64,000 nt of DNA from Burkholderia stabilis (GTDB lineage Bacteria > Pseudomonadota > Gammaproteobacteria > Burkholderiales > Burkholderiaceae), in assembly GCF_001742165.1 (NCBI RefSeq), contig NZ_CP016443.1, positions 124,001-188,000 of the forward strand, read 5' to 3'. Below, in pieces: positions 1 to 8,692 of the stretch. The first letter of the stretch is position 1, and each line of letters opens with the position of its first letter. The notes beneath the pieces are model-generated. The model searched no databases, had not been told where the DNA came from, and worked only from the letters and a program-made list of their open reading frames with translations. The position numbers and the translations under genes are program-made.

Positions 1-548
1 GGGTGTCGTCCGGCGGCGTGCTGGCCGGCGGGCTCGCGCTGATCGGCGCGGGCAATCTCGCGACCGCGGCGCTGACGGCGAGCGGCGACTACCGGCTGGT
101 CGCGCTCGGCATGTTCGTGACGGGTTGCGGCGCCGGCATCATGAACGGCGACACGCAGAAGGCGATCATGGCGTGCGTGCCGCCGAATCGCACCGGCATG
201 GCATCGGGCATCAGCACGACGACGCGCTTCTCGGCGATCGTGACGGCCGTCGGCGTGCTCGGCGCGGTGCTGGCGGCGAGCACGCACGCGCGGCTCGACC
301 GGCTGTTGTCGGCCACGCCTGGCCTGCGCGCATTTGCCGACGCGCCGTTCATGTCGAGCCTGCTGGCCGGCGATCTCGCGCAGGCGCTCGACCGCGTGCC
401 GCCGTCGGCCGCGGGTGCGCTCGCGCATGCGGCGCCCGTCGCGTTCGCGAGCGGATTCGCCGATGCGCTGACGGTGAGCGGCGTGCTGGCGCTCGTCGCG
501 GCGGGCGTTGCATACAAGTTGCTTACGCAACCGATGCGTGCCGCGTGA
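1..548 (+). CDS. MFS drug-efflux transporter, C-terminal part (cut by window start)
   Basis: C-terminal about 180 residues of a major facilitator protein whose 5' end lies outside the window. The fragment shows hydrophobic helices, a conserved Gly-rich helix (residues about 33-48) followed by a PPNRTGMASGIS-type loop, a long non-membrane insert, then a final helix ending near KLLTQPMRAA. The loop and the insert before the last helix fit the 14-helix DHA2 group of drug:proton antiporters. Role: probable inner-membrane efflux; substrate not predictable. Any regulator or partner subunit would lie to the left of the window. Confidence 0.75.
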   Translation, partial: VSSGGVLAGGLALIGAGNLATAALTASGDYRLVALGMFVTGCGAGIMNGDTQKAIMACVPPNRTGMASGISTTTRFSAIVTAVGVLGAVLAASTHARLDRLLSATPGLRAFADAPFMSSLLAGDLAQALDRVPPSAAGALAHAAPVAFASGFADALTVSGVLALVAAGVAYKLLTQPMRAA

Positions 549-635
549 CGGCGCGTTTCGTGGGCGCCGCGCATTGGACGCGCTCCAGCGGAACCATTAA
601 GCTTGCGCGTTCCGGTTTCACGCAGCGTGTTCAAG

Positions 636-1577
636 ATGTCATCGACGATCGAGATTCTGTTGCCCGTGTTCGGGCTGATCGCGGCAGGGTTCCTGTGCCG
701 CCGGCGCGGCGTACTCGGCCCGGCTGCCGCTTCGGAGCTCAACCGGTTCGTCGTGTGGCTCGCGCTGCCCGCGCTGCTGTTCCAGATCATGGCGCACGCC
801 TCGTGGCACCAGCTCTACCAGCCGGCCTTCGTCACGACGTTCGCGCTGACCTGCGCGCTCGTGTTCGCCGGTGTGCTCGCGTGGCGGCTGTTGTCCGGGC
901 GCGGGCTCGCCGATGCGAGCATCGACGCGATCGCCGCGTCGTATCCGAACACCGGTTATCTCGGCTTTCCGCTGTGCCTGCTCGCGTTCGGCCCAGACAG
1001 CCTTGCGCCGACCACGATCGCGACCATTCTCGTTGCCTGCGTGCTGTTCGCCGGCGCGATTGTGCTGATCGAGATCGGACTGCAGCGCGACCGCGCGCCG
1101 CTGAGGCTGATGTGGAAGGTGATCGGCGCGCTGCTGCGCAATCCGCTGATCGTCGCGCCGCTGGCCGGCGTGTGCGTGTCGGCCGCGCAGGTGTCGCTCG
1201 CCGCGCCCGTCGAGACGTTCCTGAAGCTGCTCGGCGCAGCGGCGAGCCCATGCGCGCTGGTCAGCCTCGGGCTGTTTCTCGCGGAGAAGCGCGAGCCGGC
1301 CGGCGCCGCGCCGCGCGGCAGCGTCGCGCTGACGGCGATCAAGCTGTTCGTGCAGCCCGCGCTCGCGTGGTGGCTCGGCGTGCGCGTGTTCGCGATGCCG
1401 CCCGTGCTCGCGCAGATCGCCGTCGTGCTCGCCGCGCTGCCGACCGGCACCGGGCCGTACATGCTGGCGGAATTCTACGGACGCGAAGCGCATGTGACGT
1501 CGCGCACGATCCTGCTGTCGACGCTCGGGTCGATCGTGTCGCTGTCGGTGTTGCTGATGATCGCGCGCCACGCGTGA
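636..1577 (+). CDS. AEC-family (auxin efflux carrier-like) permease
   Basis: A 313-residue protein with about ten hydrophobic segments, matching the length and pattern of bacterial AEC permeases, which export or exchange small carboxylates. Seen features: an N-terminal LLPVFGLIAAGFLCRR helix, the ASYPNTGYLGFPL motif (residues about 101-113) typical of the family, and a conserved C-terminal LPTGTGPYMLAE segment. I chose the ATG at 636 because it starts directly before the first membrane helix; an in-frame upstream start at 603 adds only 11 unconserved residues. It is separated from the MFS gene by 87 bp and stands alone. Substrate unknown. Confidence 0.8.
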   Translation: MSSTIEILLPVFGLIAAGFLCRRRGVLGPAAASELNRFVVWLALPALLFQIMAHASWHQLYQPAFVTTFALTCALVFAGVLAWRLLSGRGLADASIDAIAASYPNTGYLGFPLCLLAFGPDSLAPTTIATILVACVLFAGAIVLIEIGLQRDRAPLRLMWKVIGALLRNPLIVAPLAGVCVSAAQVSLAAPVETFLKLLGAAASPCALVSLGLFLAEKREPAGAAPRGSVALTAIKLFVQPALAWWLGVRVFAMPPVLAQIAVVLAALPTGTGPYMLAEFYGREAHVTSRTILLSTLGSIVSLSVLLMIARHA

Positions 1578-1710
1578 CAGCGGGGCTTGCGGATCGCGCG
1601 GAATCGCCGATGTATTAACCGCGCGCGGCGCGACGGCAATCGGGACGATGACAACCGGTGCGATACGCATGCGATGCCATGCCGCGCGTTCCCGGGCGTT
1701 CGCCTGCAGG

Positions 1711-2877
1711 TCAGTGCGATTTCGTCGTGGGGCGCAGATGACGAGCGACACGTGCGACGAGCGGCCGGCGCGACGCACGGCAGTGCGTTGCCTTGCGTGC
1801 TCGCTGTGAACGCAGCGGTTCGGGTGCGGAGGGCGTCGGGACGGTTGCGGCCGCAACCGCTGCATCAGCGGCTACGGCCGTCACTGCCGGCAGCGCGGCC
1901 TCGGCATCGAGCCAGCCGCGCGTCGCTTCGGCGATCAACCCGCGCAGCCAGCGCACACCGTCGATGCACGAGCCCGATTCGTTCCACGTCATCCGGTACA
2001 CGATGTCCGGCGGCTCGGCCGGCAGCGCGACGGCGGCGAGCGGCAGCAGCTTCGCATAGTGCCGCGCGAGCCGGTACGTGGTGGTCAGGATCAGGTCGGA
2101 TCGCACGAGCGCATGCGCGGCGAGTTCGAAGTGCGGCAGCGTGACGATGATCCGTCGTTGCAGGCCCACGCGTTCGAGCTGCCGGTCGATCGCGCCGGAT
2201 GCTTCGAGCCACGACGGCGTCGGGCACAGCTGCGGTGCTTGCACGAAATCGGCGGCCGTCATCGCACCGCGCCGCGCGAGCGGATGCGTCGCGCGCATCA
2301 GGCACACGACGCGATCGTCGAACAGGTCGTCCTGCCGGAACCGCGACGAACGGGCAGGGCGATTGTCGATCACGACGTCGAGTTCGCCGTCGGCGAGCGC
2401 GCGCTCGTCGTCGAAGCCGTCGCCGAGCGGATGGAACACGAGCTGCGCGTTCGGCGCGCGCTCGCGGAACAGCGCGACGAGCTTCGGCACGAACAGCACG
2501 TTCAGGTAATCGGGGCAGCCGATCCGGTAAGTGCGCACCGACGTGCGCGCATCGAACGTCGGCTGCTGGATGCGGATGAAGTCGATCACGCGCAGCGCGT
2601 TGCGCAGCGGTTCGATCAGCCGCGCGCCGAACTCGGTCGGCACCATTCCGTAGCGGCTGCGCACCAGCAGCGGATCGCCGAGCAGCGTGCGCAGCCGCTT
2701 GAGCGCGGCGCTCGTCGCCGGCTGCGACATGTTCAGCCGCACGGCCGCACGCGACACGGTGCGCTCGGTCAACAGCACGAGCAGGATGCGCATCAGCCGC
2801 GCATCCAGCACGTCGAGCACGTCCGTTGCGTCGGACGCGTCGCGAGGCAGCGCGTTCGGGTCTAACGGGGCCCGCAT
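1711..2877 (-). CDS. LysR-family regulator with an unusually long C-terminal tail
   Basis: N-terminal winged helix-turn-helix at residues about 25-85 (TVSRAAVRLNMSQPATSAALKRLR), followed by a NodD/PcaQ-like ligand-binding domain to about residue 315. It sits on the same strand as, and just downstream of, the racemase and NCS1 permease genes, so it may regulate them. Start ATG at 2877 has a GGGAGG ribosome site. The protein is 388 residues while the family norm is 300-330: the last 60-70 residues are Ala/Pro-rich then strongly basic and look like translated non-coding sequence, suggesting that an ancestral stop codon was lost. Confidence 0.85.
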   Translation of the reverse strand: MRAPLDPNALPRDASDATDVLDVLDARLMRILLVLLTERTVSRAAVRLNMSQPATSAALKRLRTLLGDPLLVRSRYGMVPTEFGARLIEPLRNALRVIDFIRIQQPTFDARTSVRTYRIGCPDYLNVLFVPKLVALFRERAPNAQLVFHPLGDGFDDERALADGELDVVIDNRPARSSRFRQDDLFDDRVVCLMRATHPLARRGAMTAADFVQAPQLCPTPSWLEASGAIDRQLERVGLQRRIIVTLPHFELAAHALVRSDLILTTTYRLARHYAKLLPLAAVALPAEPPDIVYRMTWNESGSCIDGVRWLRGLIAEATRGWLDAEAALPAVTAVAADAAVAAATVPTPSAPEPLRSQRARKATHCRASRRPLVARVARHLRPTTKSH

Positions 2878-2938
2878 GCCGACGTGCCTCCCGGCGACAC
2901 GGTGCCCGAGCGCGATGCGGCAGCCGGCCGGCAGCGCG

Positions 2939-3667
2939 TCATTTTGCGAAGGCTCCCGGCCAGCCGACGATCCGCTTCGGGCGCGGCGGCGCGTACGTGC
3001 GGACCTTCGACGTCTTCAGCTTCAGGCGCACCAGCGATTCGGCGAGCGCGACTGCGGCCGACACGCCGTCGACCACCGGCACGCCCGTGCATTCCTCGAT
3101 CTGCCGGTCGAGGCCGGCCATCCCGCCGCAGCCGAGGCAGATCACTTCCGCGTGATCGTCCTTCACCGCGCGCTGCGCCTGGCCGACGATCGACTCGATC
3201 GCGCGGGCCGGGTTCTCCTCGAGTTCGAGCACCGCGAGGCCGCTCGCGCGCACCGACGCGCAGCGCGCGTCGAGCCCGGCAAGCTTCAGACGATCCTCGA
3301 TCAGCGGCACCGTGCGGTCGAGCGTCGTGACGACCGAGTAGCGGTGGCCGAGCAGCATCGCGACGCTCGCGGCGGCTTCGGTGATGTCGACGACGGGCAC
3401 CGTCAGCAGTTCCTGCAGGCCTTCGCGGCCGTGTTCGCCGTAGCCGGCCTGGATCACCGCGTCGTACGGTTGGTCGTAGCTCAACACGCGGTCCATCACG
3501 GCGATCGCCGCGAGATAGCTCTCGAAGTTGCCTTCGACCGACTCCGCGCCGAAGCGCGGCGTCAGCCCGACGATCTCCGTGCCCGGCGACGCGGCGGCCT
3601 GCGCCTGCGCGGCGATCGCGTCGGTGATCGACTCGGTCGTGTTGACGTTGACTACCAGGATTCTCAT
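2939..3667 (-). CDS. Asp/Glu/hydantoin racemase-family protein
   Basis: 242 residues, the usual length for hydantoin and allantoin racemases, cofactor-independent enzymes that use a pair of cysteines. The N-terminal VNVNTTES stretch (residues 6-13) and the CLGCGGMAGL motif with Cys180 are typical. The first catalytic cysteine, normally in a CFGDPG-type motif near residue 75, is absent: the sequence reads AGYGEHGREG (74-83). It may therefore act on a different substrate, by a one-cysteine mechanism, or not racemise at all. It lies 22 bp downstream of the NCS1 permease, so uptake and conversion of a hydantoin, allantoin or related ureide is the likely context. Confidence 0.8.
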   Translation of the reverse strand: MRILVVNVNTTESITDAIAAQAQAAASPGTEIVGLTPRFGAESVEGNFESYLAAIAVMDRVLSYDQPYDAVIQAGYGEHGREGLQELLTVPVVDITEAAASVAMLLGHRYSVVTTLDRTVPLIEDRLKLAGLDARCASVRASGLAVLELEENPARAIESIVGQAQRAVKDDHAEVICLGCGGMAGLDRQIEECTGVPVVDGVSAAVALAESLVRLKLKTSKVRTYAPPRPKRIVGWPGAFAK

Positions 3668-3689
3668 GGACTGCTCCGTATGCGTGCTG

Positions 3690-5240
3690 TCAGTGTTCGG
3701 CGCAGGCGACCGCGATGTGTTCGCCCGAGCGCTCTTCGTATTGCCGTTTGCGATCGGCCAGCAGCCAGTACACGCTGCCCGCGATGGCTGCGCCGAGCAG
3801 CCACGAGAACGGCGTCATCGCGCTGAAGGCCGGCACGACGGCGAGCGTGATCGAGATCAGCGCGGACGGCGCGAGCGCCGCGAGCGCCTTGCGGTTCACG
3901 CCGCGCGTGTAGAAGTAGGCACCGGCCGGCGCTTCGGTATAGAGGTCGGGCACGTTCACGCGCTGTTTGCGCACGAGCCAGTAGTCGACCGTGATGATCC
4001 CGTACAGCGGGCCGAGCAGCGCGCCGAGGCCGGACAGGAAATAGACGATCACGATCGGGCTGTTGTAGAGGTTCCACGGCAGGATCAGCACGGCGACCGT
4101 CGCGCTGATCAGGCCCGCGCGGCGGAACGACAGGCGGTGCGGCGCGAGGCTCGTCAGCACGAAGGCCGGCGCGACGAAGTTCGCCATGATGTTCACGGCG
4201 ACCGTCACGATCAGGAATGCGAGGCAGCCGAGCACGAGGAACAGCTTGTTCGGCACCGTCGCGATGATTTCCGTCGGGCTGTGGATGATGTGGCCGTTCA
4301 GCTTGAACTGCGCACCCGCGAGCACGAAGCTGATCGTCGCGAACACGATGATGTTCACGGGCAGGCCCCAGAAGTTGCCGACGCGCACCGTCTTCGCGCT
4401 CGGCGACGAACGGGCGAAGTCGCAGAAATTGAGCACCAGCGTGCCGTAGATCGCGAGCCACAGCGAGCCGCCCGCGAAAATCTCCGTCCACATCTTCAGG
4501 CCGGTGAGCGGCTTGCCGACCGACATCGCGAGATGGCCGCCCGTGCGGCTATACATCCACGCGGCGAGCGACAACGTCGTGACGAGGATCACCGGGCCGG
4601 CGAGCCCCTCGTACTTGCGGACCATCTCCATCCCGTACGTGAGGATGCCGATCTGCACGAGCCAGATCGCGACGAAGGTGATCCAGCCGAGTGTCGACAG
4701 CCCGAAGATCGCGTTCTGGTCGAATGCGGCGAGGCCCGGCCAGATCGCGGTGAGCAGCACGCGCAGCACGACGGACGCGAGATAGGTCTGGATACCGAAC
4801 CATGCGATCGCGATCACCGCGCGGATCATCGCGGGCAGCATCGCGCCGTAGATGCCGAAGCTCATCCGGCTGATCACAGGGAACGGCACGCCGGTCTTCT
4901 GGCCCATGTAGCCGGTGAGGTTCATGAAGCAGTACACGAGCACCGCGCCGATCGCGAGCGAAGCGAGCATCTGCCAGCCCGACAGGCCGAGCGCGAACAG
5001 CCCGATCGCGAACGAGTAGTTCGCGATGTTGTGCACGTCGTTGGTCCATAGCGCAAAGATGCTGTAGCGGCCCCACGTCCGGCCTTCGGCCTTGGTCGGC
5101 GCGAGGTCGGGGTTGTGCAGCCGCGGGCTCAGCGCGGCCGTATCGGGTCGATGCGATGCGTCGTCCGCGCCGAGCGCGAGGCCCGGGCGGTGGGTGGCTT
5201 CCAGTTGCACGCAGGTGTCTCCTTCCATGTGCAGGGGCAT
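3690..5240 (-). CDS. NCS1-family nucleobase/hydantoin/allantoin permease
   Basis: 516 residues, about 12 membrane helices, with NCS1 hallmarks: the TWGRYSIFALWTNDVHNIANYSFA entry region (about 54-77), the MGQKTGVPFPVISRMSFGIYGA segment and the SPSAKTVRVGNFWGLP loop. NCS1 carriers import cytosine, uracil, hydantoins or allantoin with Na+ or H+. It heads a minus-strand unit with the racemase and the LysR gene. The start could be ATG 5240 or ATG 5228; both precede a variable hydrophilic N-terminus, so function does not depend on the choice. Exact substrate cannot be read from sequence. Confidence 0.88.
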   Translation of the reverse strand: MPLHMEGDTCVQLEATHRPGLALGADDASHRPDTAALSPRLHNPDLAPTKAEGRTWGRYSIFALWTNDVHNIANYSFAIGLFALGLSGWQMLASLAIGAVLVYCFMNLTGYMGQKTGVPFPVISRMSFGIYGAMLPAMIRAVIAIAWFGIQTYLASVVLRVLLTAIWPGLAAFDQNAIFGLSTLGWITFVAIWLVQIGILTYGMEMVRKYEGLAGPVILVTTLSLAAWMYSRTGGHLAMSVGKPLTGLKMWTEIFAGGSLWLAIYGTLVLNFCDFARSSPSAKTVRVGNFWGLPVNIIVFATISFVLAGAQFKLNGHIIHSPTEIIATVPNKLFLVLGCLAFLIVTVAVNIMANFVAPAFVLTSLAPHRLSFRRAGLISATVAVLILPWNLYNSPIVIVYFLSGLGALLGPLYGIITVDYWLVRKQRVNVPDLYTEAPAGAYFYTRGVNRKALAALAPSALISITLAVVPAFSAMTPFSWLLGAAIAGSVYWLLADRKRQYEERSGEHIAVACAEH

Positions 5241-5459
5241 GAACCGGCCGCGTATGCTCGCAGCGCTGGCTTGCCCGCCGTGGACGTTATGTCACGGATT
5301 TGTTCGCGAGTATGGGCGGCCCGCCCGGCGATGGGAAATTAAATATTCGGCTGGGCGTCATTTGGAAAATGAATGGGGCGCGTTCATCGTGGACGGCGGA
5401 TGCGGCACGCGAATTGCGCGCAAGCGGGTTCCATCCACATCGACATCAGCGGAGGTGTC

Positions 5460-5711
5460 ATGCAGCGATATTCACTTTGTCACGTAATGCGAGCCGTCTT
5501 CGCCGGCATCCTGATTGCGGGCCTCGCGGCGGGGGCAGGCTGCCAGAAGAAGGACGACAGCGGCGGCGCGAGTTCCGACACGGGCGCAACGGGCGGCATG
5601 TCGGCCGCACCGTCGGCCTCGTCGGGCGGCGGCGCGGCCGCAGGCGGCAGCGACAGCGGCGCGAGCATGCCAGGCGCGGCCTCCGCGCCGGGCGGCGCTA
5701 GCGGCGGCTGA
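5460..5711 (+). CDS. small Gly/Ser/Ala-rich lipoprotein
   Basis: 83 residues. The ATG at 5460 follows a clear GGAGG site. N-terminal signal peptide MQRYSLCHVMRAVFAG then a hydrophobic stretch ending in the lipobox AAGAGC, so Cys28 should be lipidated and the protein anchored to the periplasmic side of a membrane. The mature part is almost entirely Gly, Ser, Ala and Asp, low complexity and presumably unstructured. No enzymatic domain. Divergent from the NCS1 permease; no operon partner. Function unknown. Confidence 0.65.
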   Translation: MQRYSLCHVMRAVFAGILIAGLAAGAGCQKKDDSGGASSDTGATGGMSAAPSASSGGGAAAGGSDSGASMPGAASAPGGASGG

Positions 5712-5916
5712 TGGGCGGCTGATCGGGCGGGCGGACGGGCTCGAGTCGCGCCGTTCGCTTTTCGAGTGCCGTGCCGGCCTGGCACGTGCGCCGGGTGGCG
5801 CGCGTGCGCGTGAAGGATTTGCAAGGGCCGTTGTAGCGATTCCCGGATCGGCGCCGGCACGCGCGCCGGGCATGCGAGCCGCTTCGAGCGGGTCGGCCGG
5901 CCGCGCGACCGGCACC

Positions 5917-5940
5917 GGTCGTCACGAAGCCGTGACGACC
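5917..5940 (-). terminator. hairpin downstream of the DUF4397 gene
   Basis: Perfect 10-bp inverted repeat GGTCGTCACG / CGTGACGACC around an AAGC loop, 23 bp past the stop codon of the minus-strand lipoprotein. No T-run follows, so it may stabilise the 3' end rather than terminate on its own. Confidence 0.4.
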
Positions 5941-5962
5941 GTTCGCCGTGCCGTCTGCCGTG

Positions 5963-6727
5963 TCATTGCGGCCCGAGTTCCTGCGCGGATGTATCGGCGT
6001 CGTTGCCTTGCGCCACGAGCACGTGGATGTCGTTCGGCGTCACGTCGCCGATCCCGCCCGACGGAATCGTCAGGAGCAACCAGTCGGCGTTGTTGTTGAT
6101 CGTGACCGGCGCAGTCTTGAGGATCGGCGACTTGCTGCCGGCCGTCGTGACGATCACCTGGTAGCTGCCGCCGTTCAGGTAGACGGAATCCTGGGTCGTT
6201 GCCGGCACCGCGTTCTGATATGCCGCGCCTGCGAGCGTCGGGCTTTGCGTCGTGATGTCGGTGCCCGGCGGGACGACGTACACGTCCACGTTCTGCGCGT
6301 TCGGCGACGCGTTGAAGCTGCGCACGCGCGCCTTGTCCGACAGCAGGCCCTTGTCGTACGGATCGTCGATGACGGAGATCGCCGACGACGTGCTCGGCAG
6401 CGCGATCGTCGTGTAGTGATGGCCGTTCGACGCGCCGAACGATTGCGCGGCGACGGTCGTCGTCGTGCCCGAGATGTCGTAGCTCGCGTTCTGCGTGCCC
6501 GAATCGATGTCGTGATAACGCGTCACGCCCTTGTACGCGACGCCCGACGCATCGACCTTCGCATTCAGGTAGTAGTCGAGATTCGGCCCGGCCGGCACCG
6601 CGTTGATGAAGCGCGCTTGCGGCTTCGAGATGCCGAGTTCGGTGCCGACGTCGTTGCCGTCGCCGCCGCACGCGGCGAGCACGGAAATGACCGAGCACAC
6701 GGCCACCATCGTTCGTATTGATTTCAT
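5963..6727 (-). CDS. DUF4397-type lipoprotein
   Basis: 254 residues. Start ATG at 6727 is chosen because it is preceded by GAGAGGACG and begins a lipoprotein signal peptide (MKSIRTMVAVCSVISVLAAC) with lipobox LAAC, Cys20. The mature protein carries a Thr/Asn/Ser-rich beta-type domain with the ARFINAVPAGPNLDYYLN start and the RVRSFNASPNAQNVDVYV repeat half-way, i.e. two related DUF4397 units. Such proteins are surface or periplasmic lipoproteins of unknown role. It stands alone; its 5' side faces a long gap with a possible minus-strand RNA. Confidence 0.75.
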   Translation of the reverse strand: MKSIRTMVAVCSVISVLAACGGDGNDVGTELGISKPQARFINAVPAGPNLDYYLNAKVDASGVAYKGVTRYHDIDSGTQNASYDISGTTTTVAAQSFGASNGHHYTTIALPSTSSAISVIDDPYDKGLLSDKARVRSFNASPNAQNVDVYVVPPGTDITTQSPTLAGAAYQNAVPATTQDSVYLNGGSYQVIVTTAGSKSPILKTAPVTINNNADWLLLTIPSGGIGDVTPNDIHVLVAQGNDADTSAQELGPQ

Positions 6728-7337
6728 GTCGTCCTCTCGTTCAGGGGAACCTGTTTGCGATGCGGGATCGCCGCGCGAAAGGTCTCGCGGTGCGCAGCGC
6801 CGGTTGCGGGAAGATTGCTGTCCGCCGGTGCGGCGGGCGCATGGAGGGCGCAAACGATGTGCCCGTCCGGCGAAAGGCGGCGCAGGGCGACGAGAAGTGC
6901 GCGCCGGTGGGGGGCGAGCGCAGTGCGAAGTGCGAAGCGGGGCGGCGGGCGGGCCGGATTGTTGCCGCGGTTGTAAAAAGGACCGCGTCGCGTGGGCGAC
7001 GCGATTCGTCAGCGGGCCGCGCGCCAGGCCGGATACGCAAGCGCGCCCGGGCAGCCGGCGTGGCGAAACCTGGCGAACGCGTCGGCCAGGATCGGGCAGG
7101 CACGCGCGCATGGGCCGGCGCGCCGGCCTGACCGCCCGAAACGGCGCACCGGCAGGGCAAAACTACCCGCCGGGCGGAGGCAGGCGTGGCAACGGCTGTA
7201 AATCTTGCCTGCTGCGGTCATCGTTTAACCATTGGAAACAATGTGTTCACCGAAAGGGGCATGATCTCCGGCGATCCGGCAGGCATACTGTCGCCTATGT
7301 TGCTCAATGCACGTCATACCGGCGTGCGCTTGCCCCC
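6728..7337. other. 610-bp intergenic region with a possible minus-strand small RNA
   Basis: No convincing protein gene on either strand. It contains a terminator-like hairpin with a T-run on the minus strand (6975-7003) not positioned after any coding gene, and the short perfect inverted repeat CATTG-GAAA-CAATG at 7230-7243, possibly an operator for one of the flanking lipoproteins. Confidence 0.5.
6975..7003 (-). terminator. orphan intrinsic terminator
   Basis: Read on the minus strand: CGCGTCGC, loop CCAC, GCGACGCG, then GTCC and TTTTT. A perfect 8-bp GC stem followed closely by a U-run is what a rho-independent terminator needs. No minus-strand gene ends upstream of it; the nearest gene on that strand begins 250 bp further on. 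It therefore suggests either an unannotated small RNA starting near 7.1-7.3 kb or attenuation in a long leader of the DUF4397 gene. Confidence 0.45.
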
Positions 7338-7670
7338 ATGTCCATTCCAGTTTCTTTTCGAACCCTGCGATGGTTGACCGTCGCGGCTGCCGCATGCTTG
7401 CTCGCCGCGTGTTCGACCGCTTCCGACGTGACCGCGACGTCGAACCCGAACGTATTCACCGTGACGACGCACACGGTGGGCATGTCGACGACGTGGGCCG
7501 ACGCTCACGAGAAGGCGCTCAGCGAAGCCACCAATTACTGCACGCAGCGCGGGATGCGCGCGAGCATGAAGCAGGAGTCGCTGACCGGCGGCCGCCGCGT
7601 CGACGCGCGCTCCGAACTCGCGTTCGAGTGCCATCCGACCTTCGAGACGGCGTCGAACCCGCGCGGTTGA
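7338..7670 (+). CDS. small lipoprotein of unknown function
   Basis: 110 residues beginning MSIPVSFRTLRWLTVAAAACLLAACSTA: a basic n-region, hydrophobic core and lipobox LLAAC, Cys25 the lipidation site. The mature part (about 85 residues) includes TTHTVGMSTTWADAHEKALSEATNYC and a conserved-looking pair of cysteines, resembling small envelope lipoproteins of beta-proteobacteria. The ATG at 7338 lacks a strong ribosome site, but the signal peptide fixes the start. Alone between two minus-strand genes. Confidence 0.65.
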   Translation: MSIPVSFRTLRWLTVAAAACLLAACSTASDVTATSNPNVFTVTTHTVGMSTTWADAHEKALSEATNYCTQRGMRASMKQESLTGGRRVDARSELAFECHPTFETASNPRG

Positions 7671-7785
7671 ACGACCGGCGGCGCCCGACACGGCGCCTGC
7701 GACTTCCTTGTCCCGCATGTGATTCGACCCGCGAGTCGCGCAAGCGCATCGCGGGTCGGCGCACGTCCGGCGCGGGTTGTGCCGG

Positions 7786-8676
7786 TTATGCGGGCTGCGC
7801 CTCGTACAGCTTCACGCATGCGGAGAAGTCGAGCGTGCCGAGCCCCTGCTGGCTCATCGACTGATAGAGCTGCTGCGCGAGCGCGCCCATCCACACCGGC
7901 TGATGCGCGCTGCGTGCGGCTTCGGTCGCGAGCCCGAGATCCTTCAGCATCAGGTTCGCCGCGAAGCCGCCCGCATAGCCGCGTGCGGCGGGCGCCGTGT
8001 CGCTCACGCCCGGATACGGGTTATAGACGTCCGAGCTCCAGCAGCGGCCGGTCGACGTGTTGATGATGCCGGCCAGCACGGCCGGATCGATGCCGAGCGC
8101 GGCGCCGAGCGCCATCGCTTCCGACACGCCCATCATCGAGATCCCGAGCAGCAGGTTGTTGCAGATCTTCGCGATCTGCCCGGTGCCGGTGCCGCCGCAA
8201 TGCACGACGTTCTTGCCCATGTCGAGCAGCACGGGGCGGATACGCTCGAACAGCGCGGCTTGCGCGCCGACCATGAAGGTCAGCGTGCCGGCCTGCGCGC
8301 CGCCGGTGCCGCCTGACACGGGTGCGTCGGCGAGCGGGAAGTCGCGCTGTGCGGCGGCTTCCGCCACTGCGCGTACGGTGCCGGGATCGATCGTGCTGCA
8401 GTCGATCAGCGTCGCGCCGGCGCGCGCGCCGGCCAGTACGCCGTCGTCGCCGAGGTAGACGGCGCGCACGTGCTGCGCGGCCGGCAGCATCGTGATGACG
8501 ATCGAGCCGCGCGCGGCCGCGTCGCGCGGCGAGCCGGCCGCCGTGGCGCCCGCGCGCACCGCGGCGTCGACTGCGTGAGTGTCGAGGTCGAACACCGTCA
8601 GCGCGTGGCCGGCCTTGAGCAGGTTGGCGGCCATGGGGCCGCCCATGTTGCCGAGCCCGATGAATGCGATTTCCAT
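7786..8676 (-). CDS. mmsB: 3-hydroxyisobutyrate dehydrogenase
   Basis: 296 residues. NAD-dependent oxidation of 3-hydroxyisobutyrate to methylmalonate semialdehyde in valine breakdown. N-terminal Rossmann motif GLGNMGGPMA (residues 7-16), substrate motif DAPVSGGTGGA, and the catalytic lysine in GQIAKICNNLLLG are all present. Start ATG 8676 has AGAGGGG upstream. It is the second gene of a minus-strand operon, 16 bp after mmsA, whose product uses the aldehyde it makes. Standard length and no missing residues. Confidence 0.93.
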   Translation of the reverse strand: MEIAFIGLGNMGGPMAANLLKAGHALTVFDLDTHAVDAAVRAGATAAGSPRDAAARGSIVITMLPAAQHVRAVYLGDDGVLAGARAGATLIDCSTIDPGTVRAVAEAAAQRDFPLADAPVSGGTGGAQAGTLTFMVGAQAALFERIRPVLLDMGKNVVHCGGTGTGQIAKICNNLLLGISMMGVSEAMALGAALGIDPAVLAGIINTSTGRCWSSDVYNPYPGVSDTAPAARGYAGGFAANLMLKDLGLATEAARSAHQPVWMGALAQQLYQSMSQQGLGTLDFSACVKLYEAQPA

Positions 8677-8692
8677 GTGCGAGCCCCTCTGA

